From: AC-32 sp963715575
GTDB taxonomy: Bacteria > Actinomycetota > Thermoleophilia > Gaiellales > Gaiellaceae
Assembly: GCA_963715575.1 (NCBI GenBank)
Contig: OY970250.1
Span: 248,001-312,000, forward strand
DNA length: 64,000 bases
Direction: 5' to 3'
Below the pieces are notes generated by a model that did not search any database, was not told where the DNA came from, and saw nothing but the letters and a program-made list of their open reading frames with translations. The translations under genes were made by a program, and so were the position numbers. Below, in pieces: positions 16,212 to 25,257 of this stretch (its first letter is position 1; each line of letters opens with the position of its first letter).

Positions 16212-17551
16212 CCTCTCGGCACCCGTCCCGGCGAGCCGCGCTCGCCCGCTCCGGGCTCGTTCGCGCCGCGCATCTCGTACAATCCGTCGTCCAACGGCCC
16301 GTGCGTGCCTTCCTCGATCTCGCGCTTCCGCCTCGCCTCCGGGATCAGGCCCTGCGGCCGGAACATCATCATCAGCACGATCAGGATCCCGTAGATCCCG
16401 AACTGGTACTTGGCGACCTCGATCTGGTGGCCGGCTGGGAAGATGTTGTCGTTCAGCCAGGTGCCGATGTTGGCGAGGCCCTCGACGTTCAGCCACGAGA
16501 GGATCACGCCCGCGACCACCACGCCCCAGATCGAGCCCATCCCGCCGAGGATCACCATGCAGAGCAGGAAGACCGAGATGTTGAAGCTGAACTGGCTCGG
16601 GAAGGCGCCGGCGTTGAAGCTGGCGATGAAGGCGCCGGCCGCGCCGCCGAAGAAGGCGCCGATCGCGTAGGCCCAGGTCTTCGTCCGCATCAGCGGGATG
16701 CCCATCGCACCGGCGGCGGTCTCGTCCTCGCGGATCGCGATCCAGGCGCGGCCGAGGCGCGAGTCGCGCAGCCGGATGCAGCAGAAGATCGTCACCAGCA
16801 GCAGCGCGAGCGCGGTCCAGAAGAAGAGCCGGTCGGCGGTGAACTCCTGTGAATAGGCGCTCGGCAGGCCGACGGCGTCGTGTAACCGGTTGCCGAAGCC
16901 GGGCGAGTCGATCGGGCTGATCCCGAACGTGCCGTGGGTCAGGTCGAAGCCGTGCAGGCTGTCGGCGTTGCGCACGAACTGCGGGATGATCTCGCCGAAG
17001 CCGAGCGTCACGATCGCGAGGTAGTCCCCGCGCAAGCGGAGCGTCGGTAACCCGATCAGCACGCCGCCGTACGCGGTCAGCAGCGCGGCGATGAGCAGCA
17101 CCAGCCAGATGGAGATGTGGATCCCTCGTGCGTCGCGGGTGACGCCGACCGAGCCGAAGTGGAACTTCACCTGCTGGAACTGGCCCGAGGCGAGCCACCC
17201 CGCGGTGTAGGCGCCGATCGCGTAGAAGGCGACGTAGCCGAGGTCGAGCAGGCCGCAGTAGCCGACCACGACATTCAGGCCGACGGCCATCGTCGTGAAG
17301 ACGAGGATCGTGACCGCCGAGCGCACGGACGGGAACGAATAGATCAGGGGCACGTTCCCCGAGGGCAGGCTGGAGAGGTAGAACGGATAGGTGATCGCGA
17401 TCGCGAGCACGATCACGATCGGCAGGAACGTCCGCACCGGGCCGGGCAGCTTGCGCCACTCGGCCCGCAGGTTGTTCAAGCCGCTCTTCTGCGCCGCCTG
17501 TCCACGGTACGCCCGGTACGCCCCACGGGCCTGGTCCCTGCGGCGGGCCAC
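16208..17551 (-). CDS. livM: branched-chain amino acid ABC transporter permease LivM
   Basis: 447 residues; a basic cytoplasmic N-terminus of about 40 residues, then about 10 hydrophobic segments. The LivM signature NVVVGYCGLLDLGYVAFYAIGA-like region is near 90-111 and GDYLAIVTLGFGEI near 183. Forms the transmembrane channel with LivH. Start is GTG 17551, whose G is the last base of the livH stop. A roughly 30-residue polar C-terminal tail is longer than usual. Confidence 0.92.
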   Translation of the reverse strand: MARRRDQARGAYRAYRGQAAQKSGLNNLRAEWRKLPGPVRTFLPIVIVLAIAITYPFYLSSLPSGNVPLIYSFPSVRSAVTILVFTTMAVGLNVVVGYCGLLDLGYVAFYAIGAYTAGWLASGQFQQVKFHFGSVGVTRDARGIHISIWLVLLIAALLTAYGGVLIGLPTLRLRGDYLAIVTLGFGEIIPQFVRNADSLHGFDLTHGTFGISPIDSPGFGNRLHDAVGLPSAYSQEFTADRLFFWTALALLLVTIFCCIRLRDSRLGRAWIAIREDETAAGAMGIPLMRTKTWAYAIGAFFGGAAGAFIASFNAGAFPSQFSFNISVFLLCMVILGGMGSIWGVVVAGVILSWLNVEGLANIGTWLNDNIFPAGHQIEVAKYQFGIYGILIVLMMMFRPQGLIPEARRKREIEEGTHGPLDDGLYEMRGANEPGAGERGSPGRVPRG

Positions 17552-18507
17552 TACCCGCCCTCCGGAGTTCGCTCGCCGAGCAAGCCCTCGGGGCGGAAGA
17601 CGAGGATCGCAATCAGGATCCCGAAGACGATCGAGCGGGTCCAGTCACTGCCCGGCGCCCACAGGAACGGGCCTTCGTTGAAGGCCTGGATCATCCCGAT
17701 GATGATCGCGCCGAGCACGGCGCCGGAGAGATTGCCGATCCCGCCGAGCACGGCCGCCGTGAACGCGATCAGGCCGAGCTCGAAGCCCGTGTCGTAGCGG
17801 ATGTTGAACTGGACGAGGAAGAGCACCGCCCCGATCCCCGCGAGCCCGCCGGCCAGCAGGAAGGTGAACGAGATGGTGCGGTTGACGTTGATCCCCATCA
17901 TCGCCGAGGCCTCGGGGTCCTGAGCCGTGGCGCGCATCGCCTTGCCCTGCCGCGTGTTCTTCACGAGCCAGGTCAGGATGATCAGGACCGGGATCGTGAC
18001 GGCGACGACGAACAGCGTCTGCCAGCTCAGCGAGACGCCGCCGAGCGTGAAGACGTTGCCGCCCGAGACGAGCGGCGGGACGCTGCGGAAGTTCACGTCG
18101 AAGAAGGCGAGCGAGATGTTCTGGACGATGAACGACATCCCCACCGCCGTGATCAGCACGGCGAGCCTCGGCGCATTGCGCAGGCGCCGGTAGGCGACGA
18201 ACTCGATCGTCGCGTTGACCAGCGCCCCGAAAGCCATCGCGATCAGGAAGACCGCGAGGAGCCCGAACACGATCACGATCGCGCCGTCGGTCTCGTCCAG
18301 GTGGAGGTGGTTCGTGATCAGGCTGCTGGCGACCAGCCCGGTCAGCGCGAACACGTCGCCGTGGGCGAAGTTGATCAGCTGCAGGATCCCGTAGACCAGC
18401 GTGTAGCCGAGCGCGACCAGGGCGTAGACCGAGCCCTGCTGCAGGCCGATCAGGAAGATGGTGAAGAAGGTGCTCGGGTCGTGGACGAGGTTGTACGCCA
18501 TCCACAC
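17551..18507 (-). CDS. livH: branched-chain amino acid ABC transporter permease LivH
   Basis: 318 residues from GTG 18507; about eight hydrophobic segments and the LivH signature GSVYALVALGYTLVYGILQL followed by INFAHGD at about 25-52. The start is doubtful: the reading frame stays open upstream to a stop at 18657 and encodes a basic stretch then LSIIGLGLVAVFLVWMAYN, which looks like a real membrane segment, but no ATG, GTG or TTG is present before GTG 18507. A CTG at 18546 or another unusual codon may be used. Next gene after livK, separated by a strong hairpin. Confidence 0.9.
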   Translation of the reverse strand: MWMAYNLVHDPSTFFTIFLIGLQQGSVYALVALGYTLVYGILQLINFAHGDVFALTGLVASSLITNHLHLDETDGAIVIVFGLLAVFLIAMAFGALVNATIEFVAYRRLRNAPRLAVLITAVGMSFIVQNISLAFFDVNFRSVPPLVSGGNVFTLGGVSLSWQTLFVVAVTIPVLIILTWLVKNTRQGKAMRATAQDPEASAMMGINVNRTISFTFLLAGGLAGIGAVLFLVQFNIRYDTGFELGLIAFTAAVLGGIGNLSGAVLGAIIIGMIQAFNEGPFLWAPGSDWTRSIVFGILIAILVFRPEGLLGERTPEGG

Positions 18508-18635
18508 CAGGAAGACCGCGACCAGGCCGAGGCCGATGATCGACAGGACCGCGGGCCGCTGCCGCCTCCTTCGAACCGCAGTGCCTTTCGAGGGCTGTTC
18601 GGTGCGAGCTTCTACGGGAATCCTCGGGATATTAG

Positions 18636-18673
18636 AACGACGAGGGAGGGCGTCCTAGCCCTCCCTCGTCGTT
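18636..18673 (-). terminator. 15-bp perfect hairpin between livK and livH
   Basis: AACGACGAGGGAGGG (18636-18650), 8-nt loop, CCCTCCCTCGTCGTT (18659-18673). It lies 23 nt after the livK stop in the reading direction and is not followed by a T run. Such hairpins between a binding-protein gene and its permease genes often protect the 3' end of the abundant upstream mRNA or partly terminate, giving more binding protein than permease. Confidence 0.65.
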
Positions 18674-18695
18674 GGTCAACGATTTGCCTCAGGCC

Positions 18696-20069
18696 CTAGC
18701 CCGCGGCCTCCTTCCGCGCGGCGTCGACCAGCTTCGGGTCGGGCGCCGTGGTCAGGATCGTCTTCAGGTGGTTCGTCCCGGTGTAGATCGTGAAGAGCAC
18801 GGCTGCGCCCTTCGCACCGGAGAGGTCACCGTTCTTGTTGAACTCGAAGGAGCCGATCAGGCCGTCGGTCACCTTGGTCGCGTAGACCTTCGAGATCACG
18901 TCCGAGCGGGTGCCGTCCGACTTGGCGATCGCGTCGAGCAGGACCTGAGCAGCCTGCGCGCCGAGGATCGCGTACGGGTCGACCGGCTTGCCGCCGAGCT
19001 CGGCCTTGAAGCCGTTGATGAAGTCCAGCGCGGCTCCCTTGTACTGGTCGATGCCGACGCCGGCGACGCTGAAGAACGCGCCCGCTGCCTCTGGCGTGCC
19101 ACCCTCGGCTCGATCGAAGATCGCGTCCGTGGTGAAGCCGTCCGGCAGCATCAGCTTGACGGCGCTGTTGTCGCCCAGAACCTTGACCTTGTCGTTGATC
19201 AGCTGGCCGCTGTTCTCGTCGATCAGGCCGCCGATGAAGACCGCGTCGGGGTTCTGGCCCTTGATGCGCGTGAAGAGGGCCTGGAAGTTGGCCTGCTTCG
19301 GGTCGTAGGCGGTGAAGCCCGTGACCGTCATGCCGGCCGCCTTCGCCGCGCCCGAAAAGTTCTTCGCGACGCCGAGGCCGTACGCCTCCTTGTCGTTCAG
19401 CACCGAGACGCGCTTGACGCCCTTGCTCTTCAGGAACGCCGCGTCGACCGCGCCCTGGTTCGGATCGCTCGGTGCCACACGGGCGTAGTTGCGCTTGCCG
19501 CTCGGGTAGTACTTCTCCGGCTCGTCACCCGCGCACGGCTCGGTCAGACAGCCGTACGTGTTCGCGGGCGAGAGCAGCATCAGGCCGCCGCCCGGAGCCT
19601 GGTTCAGCACCGGGATCATGATCGCCGCGGCGCCCGAGTTGAACGTGCCGACCACGCCGAGCAGCTTGCTGTTCGATGCGTAGGAGTGCGCGTTCGCGCT
19701 GACCTTGTCCGGGTCCCACTTGCCGAGCTGGGCAGTCGAGTCGTCGCAATCCTGGTAGGCGATCTTGTAGTCGCCGGCCTTCCAGTCCTGCTGTTGGAGG
19801 ACGTAGGTGATCGCCTTCGCCATCTGCACCGTCTGGGTGCGGGAGCCGCCCTGCTTGGGCAGGTCCGAGGCGATCAGGTAGTCGGGGTCACCTTCGCCCT
19901 TGTACTGCAGCGGGGCGCACGACGAAGCCGGAAGCGCCGAGACATTGCCCCCGCCGCCGCCACCGCCGCCGCTACTGCTCTTGTTGCCTCCGCCACCGCA
20001 ACCGGCCGCAATCAGGGCCAGCGCGCCAACGGCTGCGAGGAGCACTCCAATCGAAACGCGTTTCCTCAC
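18696..20069 (-). CDS. livK: branched-chain amino acid ABC transporter substrate-binding lipoprotein
   Basis: 457 residues. Signal peptide with lipobox ALIAAGC (Cys near residue 23), followed by a Gly/Ser linker (runs of eight Gly) and a two-lobed type I periplasmic-binding domain. Binds the amino acid outside the membrane and delivers it to LivHM. The start is GTG 20069, preceded by GAGGAGGAAG at ideal spacing; an upstream ATG at 20162 is in frame but would bury the signal peptide. First gene of the operon. The glycine run lengthens the tether between the lipid anchor and the binding domain. Confidence 0.93.
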   Translation of the reverse strand: MRKRVSIGVLLAAVGALALIAAGCGGGGNKSSSGGGGGGGGNVSALPASSCAPLQYKGEGDPDYLIASDLPKQGGSRTQTVQMAKAITYVLQQQDWKAGDYKIAYQDCDDSTAQLGKWDPDKVSANAHSYASNSKLLGVVGTFNSGAAAIMIPVLNQAPGGGLMLLSPANTYGCLTEPCAGDEPEKYYPSGKRNYARVAPSDPNQGAVDAAFLKSKGVKRVSVLNDKEAYGLGVAKNFSGAAKAAGMTVTGFTAYDPKQANFQALFTRIKGQNPDAVFIGGLIDENSGQLINDKVKVLGDNSAVKLMLPDGFTTDAIFDRAEGGTPEAAGAFFSVAGVGIDQYKGAALDFINGFKAELGGKPVDPYAILGAQAAQVLLDAIAKSDGTRSDVISKVYATKVTDGLIGSFEFNKNGDLSGAKGAAVLFTIYTGTNHLKTILTTAPDPKLVDAARKEAAG

Positions 20070-20220
20070 TCTTCCTCCTCCGTAGCCCGTGTCCGTATCC
20101 GTGTCGCGAAGTGCCCCGGCGAGGGCCGGAGAACGGCTTCGTCCGGGGCAGTATCGAGACAACGGCTGGCGCTTTCAACCTCGAGGGGACTGTTCCTTGC
20201 GCCGTTACTCTTCAAGAGGA

Positions 20221-20389
20221 GCCGAAGTGGCGGAACTGGCAGACGCGCCGGAGGGCACGGAGGAACCCATGGTTCCCGCATGAGCCCCCTCCTTGCTTCT
20301 CCGAAAACCGCCCTGAAGCTCGGCAAGAACGCGGTCCTGCCGAGCCGGCGCAACCCCACCGACTCCAAGCGAAGTTACTCTTGGCGAGC
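20221..20389 (+). repeat. tandem unit 1: tRNA-Leu 5' half plus hairpin element
   Basis: The first 32 nt (20221-20252) are identical to positions 1-32 of the functional tRNA-Leu at 20559. The rest holds a GC-rich element with hairpin CACGGAGGAACC/GGTTCCCGCATG-type and a second hairpin CTCGGCAAGA-ACGCGG-TCCTGCCGAG. Unit length is 169 bp. It lacks an anticodon loop and 3' half, so it cannot make a tRNA. Confidence 0.85.
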
Positions 20390-20558
20390 GCCGAAGTGGC
20401 GGAACTGGCAGACGCGCCGGAGGGCACGGAGGAACCCATGGTTCCCCCGTGAGCCCCCTCCTTGCTTCTCCGAAAACCGACCTGAAGCTCGGCAAGAACG
20501 CGGTCTTGCCGAGCCGGCGCAACCCCACCGACTCCAAGCGAAGTTACTCTTGGCGAGC
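20390..20558 (+). repeat. tandem unit 2: tRNA-Leu 5' half plus hairpin element
   Basis: Second 169-bp unit, differing from unit 1 at only a handful of positions in the shared part. Begins with the same 32-nt tRNA-Leu 5' half and runs directly into the functional tRNA. Hairpins: CACGGAGGAACC-CAT-GGTTCCCCCGTG (one mismatch) and CTCGGCAAGA-ACGCGG-TCTTGCCGAG (perfect). No coding sequence. Confidence 0.85.
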
Positions 20559-20644
20559 GCCGAAGTGGCGGAACTGGCAGACGCGCCGGACTCAAAATCC
20601 GGTGGGGTGAAAGCCCCGTGTGGGTTCGATTCCCACCTTCGGCA
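20559..20644 (+). tRNA. tRNA-Leu (CAA anticodon)
   Basis: Class II cloverleaf: acceptor GCCGAAG/CTTCGGC, anticodon stem CCGGA/TCCGG around loop CTCAAAA with anticodon CAA at 20593-20595, long variable arm GGGG-TGAAA-CCCC, and T arm GTGGG/CCCAC around TTCGATT. Discriminator A at 20644; CCA is not encoded. Reads UUG codons, which are rare in this GC-rich genome except as start codons. Confidence 0.95.
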
Positions 20645-20647
20645 TTC

Positions 20648-21082
20648 GTGGCTTCCTGCCTTGTCTGCCGTGAATTGAGCGGCGAGATCGCCGTGGCCGG
20701 CGGCTTCGTCTACGCGGATGAGCTGGTCGCCGCCTTCCACGTAGTTTCGGTCGAACGTCCGGAGGAACCGGCGTACCTCGGCCACCTGCTGGTGGTCACC
20801 AGGCGTCACGTGCCACGCCTCGGCGACCTGACCGACGACGAGGCCGCGGCCGTCGGCGTCGCGGCAACGCGCGTGGCGGGCAGCCTCGTCGAGAAGGGCG
20901 GCGCCGACTGGGTGTTCTCCGCCGTGATCGGGACGGGCGTGCCGCACTTCCACTACCACCTCGTCGCCCGCTACCCAGAGACGCCTCGGGAGCTGCAGTG
21001 GCACCAGGTCGACGAATGGGACGGCGCGCGCCGGGGCGGCCCCGAGGAGATCGCGGCGTTCGTCGAGCAGCTGCGTTCGTAG
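20648..21082 (+). CDS. HIT family nucleotide-binding protein
   Basis: 144 residues. C-x2-C near the start (ASCLVC) and the histidine triad HFHYHLVAR near residue 101, so a Fhit/HinT-type nucleotidyl hydrolase or transferase; substrate unknown. GTG 20648 is used, 3 nt after the tRNA-Leu; the open frame extends into the tRNA but that is not coding. Its TAG stop forms part of the -10 hexamer of the following pfk gene. Confidence 0.85.
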   Translation: MASCLVCRELSGEIAVAGGFVYADELVAAFHVVSVERPEEPAYLGHLLVVTRRHVPRLGDLTDDEAAAVGVAATRVAGSLVEKGGADWVFSAVIGTGVPHFHYHLVARYPETPRELQWHQVDEWDGARRGGPEEIAAFVEQLRS

Positions 21083-21091
21083 GATGCCCCC
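21080..21091 (+). promoter_or_regulatory. -10-like TAGGAT overlapping HIT stop, 6 nt before pfk ATG
   Basis: TAGGAT (21080-21085), GCCCCC, ATG. The TAG is the stop codon of the HIT gene. No Shine-Dalgarno is present, so pfk is probably transcribed without a leader. Confidence 0.5.
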
Positions 21092-22116
<1,025 letters not shown>

Positions 22117-22120
<4 letters not shown>

Positions 22121-23559
22121 AAGAGCTTGTAGACCGCGACCCAGGGGCCGTTCAGGCCGTCCTGGTTCTCCTTGACGTAGAAGACGCGCTTCAGCCGGCT
22201 CAGGCGCTTGTAGAAGCGGGCCTCGAACGGGTAGTCCTCGCGCGCGGCGAGCACGCGGTCGGCGACCGCTCCTGTCGCGACCACGTAGTGGACGTCCTCG
22301 AGCCGCAGGCGCCGCAGGTCGCGGTCGCGATCCGGGTGGTCCTCGCTCGGCAGCGGCAGGTCGAGCTTGACCACGTTGAAGCTGTTGCTGAACGGCGGCA
22401 GCGACGGGTCGACGGCGATCCGTGCGTCGTGATCGACGTTTCGCTCCAGCCAGTGCAGCGCGACGACGCGCGTGTCCGTGTGTGTGAGGCGCGCGTCGTC
22501 GCGGATCGTCCACGTCAGCGGCACCACGAGCAGCAGCAGGGTTACCGGCGCCAGCGCACGCATCCTCCCGGCCAGAGCGCCCAGCGCCGGCACGAGCGGG
22601 AGCACGTAGCGGTCGAAGTGGGCGCCGAGCGTGCAGAGGTCGAGGAAGTAGACGATCACGAACGAGGCGAGGATCAGGTCGTTGCGCCGGCGCTGGACGA
22701 GTGCCACCGCGAGGCCGAGCACGCACACGAGCAGCGCCGGGCCGAGCCCGTCCCAGAGCCGGTCGAGGAAGGCGATCGGCGCGACGTGGTCGTGCTCGAA
22801 CCCGAGCCAGCCCTGGCGCGCGAGCCGTTGCACGCGCAGCGCGTCGCCGACCGCGCTCGAGAGGTGGACGACGAAGTACGGGCTCGTCGCGCAGAAGGCC
22901 ACCGCCGAGGCGACCAGCCCGATCGCGAGCCTCCGCCACTGCCGCCAGCCGGCGACGACGAGCGGCACGAGCAGGAAGGCACCCGGGTACTTGAAGCTCG
23001 TGGCAACCCCGGCGGCGAGCCCGGCCAGCTCGATCCGCCCGGAGACCATCAAGGCGAGCGCCACGGCGACGCCGAGGGTCAGCGGCACGTCGGTGACGGC
23101 CATGCGGGAGTAGGCAACGTGCGTCGTCTCGACCGCCACCGTCGCCGCCGCTACCCCCCCCGCGGCCCCGCCGTAGGCCCGGCTTCCCAGCCACCACGAC
23201 GCCGCGACCGCTCCCACCGCGAGCACGATCACGACGATCCGCGCGGACGCATACGACGGCCCTGACTCCCACGCCTGGAAAGGCGCGAGCACGTACATCA
23301 GCAGCGTCGGGTAGTCGAACCAGTGCGGGTCGAGCCCGCCGCCGTGGGCCATGTGCCACGCGCGCGGGACGATGCTCTGCTCATCGGGGCTGAAGAGGGC
23401 GAAGGGGTGCCCGTAGTTGACACCGACGACCCGCAGCGCCGCGGCGAGGGCGAGGATCGCCGCGAAGGCGACCTTCGGCCCGCCCCAGAGCGCCTCCGCC
23501 CGGCGACGCGGCGGCGGGGACTCAGACGTCGAAGTGGTTTCCGCCGACGAGCTCGGCAA
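22117..23559 (-). CDS. ArnT/PMT-like (GT39-type) membrane glycosyltransferase
   Basis: 480 residues with about 10-11 hydrophobic segments. The first loop carries ALFSPDEQSIVPRAW; the acidic DE there is the usual catalytic position of GT-C enzymes that use polyprenyl-phosphate sugars. A C-terminal soluble region (about 370-480) ends the protein. Acceptor unknown. The start is uncertain: TTG 23559 overlaps the upstream TrpC-like gene by 38 nt and no other start occurs before the first membrane segment. Its 3' end overlaps convergent pfk by 4 nt. Confidence 0.8.
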
Positions 23560-24133
23560 CGTTCCCGCCGGGCACGATCACGGCGTCCATGCCCGCCCGC
23601 TCGAGCTCGGCCACCTCGTCGCGGCCGCTGACCGGCAGCTCGGCGATCGCGAGCTTTCCGGCCGGCACGTCCTGCAGCAGGTCGAGCGCCCGCTGGACAG
23701 GCCCCTCGTCACCGCCCTCCCCGGCGACGAGCAGGAAGATCTCCGGGTCGACACGCTCGAGCGCCGCCTCCAGCTCTGCCTCGTCCCGCACCTCGACGGC
23801 GCACTCCAGCCCGAGCTCGAGCGCCGCCCGGTACGCGCTCTCGAGCTCACCGTTCTCGTCCGCGAGCTCGGCGAAGGCGAGCACGCAGGCGTCGGCCTCC
23901 GCGGCTCGGGCCTGGTCGTGCGCGCCGTGCGGCCGCCAGAGCAGCGGCAGGCCGGTCGCCTCGCGGACCGAGTCGACATGAGTGTGGAGCACAAGCGCCT
24001 CGGCTCCCTGCTCCTCGGCTGCTCGGGCCGATCGGGGATCGTCGACCGGGACGACGATCGAGATCCCGTCGCCCTCGGAGATTGCCTGGCTGAAGCGCCG
24101 TCTCCCGGTCACGTGCCCGTGATTCTGGCGCAA
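23522..24133 (-). CDS. TrpC-like TIM-barrel protein without the catalytic lysine
   Basis: 203 residues. Aligns by eye with indole-3-glycerol-phosphate synthase: RRRFSQAISEGDGISIVVPV (TrpC: RFxxxL..g..IIAEvK), LGLECAVEVRDEAELEAALE (TrpC: LEVHxxxEL), and AELPVSGRDEVAELERAGMD (TrpC: SESGI..). The KDF motif with the general-acid Lys is replaced by LLWRPHGA, and the AEvK lysine is lost, so it is probably not an IGP synthase. Function unknown. Start TTG 24133 or, more likely, GTG 24112. Confidence 0.55.
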   Translation of the reverse strand: MRQNHGHVTGRRRFSQAISEGDGISIVVPVDDPRSARAAEEQGAEALVLHTHVDSVREATGLPLLWRPHGAHDQARAAEADACVLAFAELADENGELESAYRAALELGLECAVEVRDEAELEAALERVDPEIFLLVAGEGGDEGPVQRALDLLQDVPAGKLAIAELPVSGRDEVAELERAGMDAVIVPGGNVAELVGGNHFDV

Positions 24134-24162
24134 ACGGACCGGAGCGCGCTGGGTCGGGCGAA

Positions 24163-24402
24163 CTAGGCGGCGAGCTCGCCCGCGCTGAACCAGTGCGGGT
24201 GGCGGAACGCGTCCAGCGCCTGCTCGCCGTGGACGGCGAAGGCGAAGTCGGGGAAGTCGCCCGAGTGCCAGTAGATGTGGATCGTCACCTGCTGCCCGGC
24301 CTCCGGGCCGTGGTAGACGAGCTCGACGCGGTGATCGACGTCCTCGCGCTCCATCAGGGTGACCGGGTAGTCCACGAGCCTCAACTCCTTCTCTGGGGTC
24401 AC
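24163..24402 (-). CDS. conserved-looking small protein, unknown function
   Basis: 79 residues, GTG start. A beta-rich small protein (DHRVELVYHGPEAGQQVTIH, then IYWHSGDFPDFAFAVHGEQ) without signal peptide or membrane segment. I do not recognise the family. It lies between the half-length aldehyde dehydrogenase and the TrpC-like gene, all on the same strand. Confidence 0.55.
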   Translation of the reverse strand: MTPEKELRLVDYPVTLMEREDVDHRVELVYHGPEAGQQVTIHIYWHSGDFPDFAFAVHGEQALDAFRHPHWFSAGELAA

Positions 24403-24459
24403 CTATTTGAGACGTCCGGCTCGATACCTCCGGACTGACCCAGGCGGGTCAAATGCTGT

Positions 24460-25257
24460 TCAGACGCCGATCGGGTGCCAGACGGTCTTGAGCTCGAGGA
24501 AGGGCGAGATCTCCCAGGCGCTCTGACCGTCGGCGGCGCCGCGGACGACGCGCTTCACGTTCTCGGCTGCCAGCCGCTCGAGCTCGGCGACGTCGCCGTT
24601 CGCGCCCGTGACGTCGATCGCGTTCACGTCCATGTGCCCCGCGAGCCACGGGGCCAGCTCCTCGTGTAGGCCGGTGATGATGTTGACCACGCCGCCGGGG
24701 ACATCCGCCGTCGCGAGCGCCTCGGCCAGCTCGATCGCGGCGAGTGGGTGCGTCTCGGAGGAGACCGCGACCACCGCGTTGCCGCCGACGAGCGCCGGCG
24801 CGACCCGCGAGACCAGGCCTGCGAGCGCGGGCTCCTCGGGCGCCAGGATCGCGACCACGCCCTGCGGCTCCGGCACCGTGAAGTTGAAGTACGGGCCCGC
24901 GACCGGGTTCGCGGAGCCGATCACCTGCGCCAGCTTGTCGGCCCAGCCCGCGTACCAGACGAAACGGTCGATCGAGCGCTCGACCTCCTTCGGCCCGGAG
25001 CAGAGGTCGGCGAACTCGGAACGGCGAGCCTCGATCATCTCGGCGACCCGGTAGAGCACCTGGCCGCGGTTGTACGCGGTCATCGAGGCCCACTTGGGGA
25101 AGGCACCGCGGGCGGCACGCACCGCGTCGCGGGCGTCCTTGCGCGAGCCGCGCGCGACGTTCTGGCCCTCGGCCTCGTAGGTGCGGCCCGACTCGGAGCG
25201 CGGGAACTCGCCGCCGATGAAGAGCTTGTAGGTCTTGCGGACGGGCAGCCGGCTCAT
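24460..25257 (-). CDS. half-length aldehyde dehydrogenase-like protein
   Basis: 265 residues, about half of a normal ALDH. It contains the N-terminal NAD-binding fold (YKLFIGGEFPRSESGRTYEA, then FVWYAGWADKLAQVIGSANP, PQGVVAILAPEEPALAGLV, GGVVNIITG) but ends before the catalytic-cysteine domain, so it cannot catalyse aldehyde oxidation alone. Its ATG overlaps the stop of the complete ALDH (ATGA), implying tight co-production and perhaps a heteromer. The full ALDH and deoC lie just upstream. A truncation artefact is unlikely because the gene has a clean start, stop and coupling. Confidence 0.8.
   Translation of the reverse strand: MSRLPVRKTYKLFIGGEFPRSESGRTYEAEGQNVARGSRKDARDAVRAARGAFPKWASMTAYNRGQVLYRVAEMIEARRSEFADLCSGPKEVERSIDRFVWYAGWADKLAQVIGSANPVAGPYFNFTVPEPQGVVAILAPEEPALAGLVSRVAPALVGGNAVVAVSSETHPLAAIELAEALATADVPGGVVNIITGLHEELAPWLAGHMDVNAIDVTGANGDVAELERLAAENVKRVVRGAADGQSAWEISPFLELKTVWHPIGV

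Noticed and set aside
20221..20558. Two additional tRNA-Leu genes
   Set aside because: Only the first 32 nt of the tRNA are repeated; anticodon, variable and T arms are missing.
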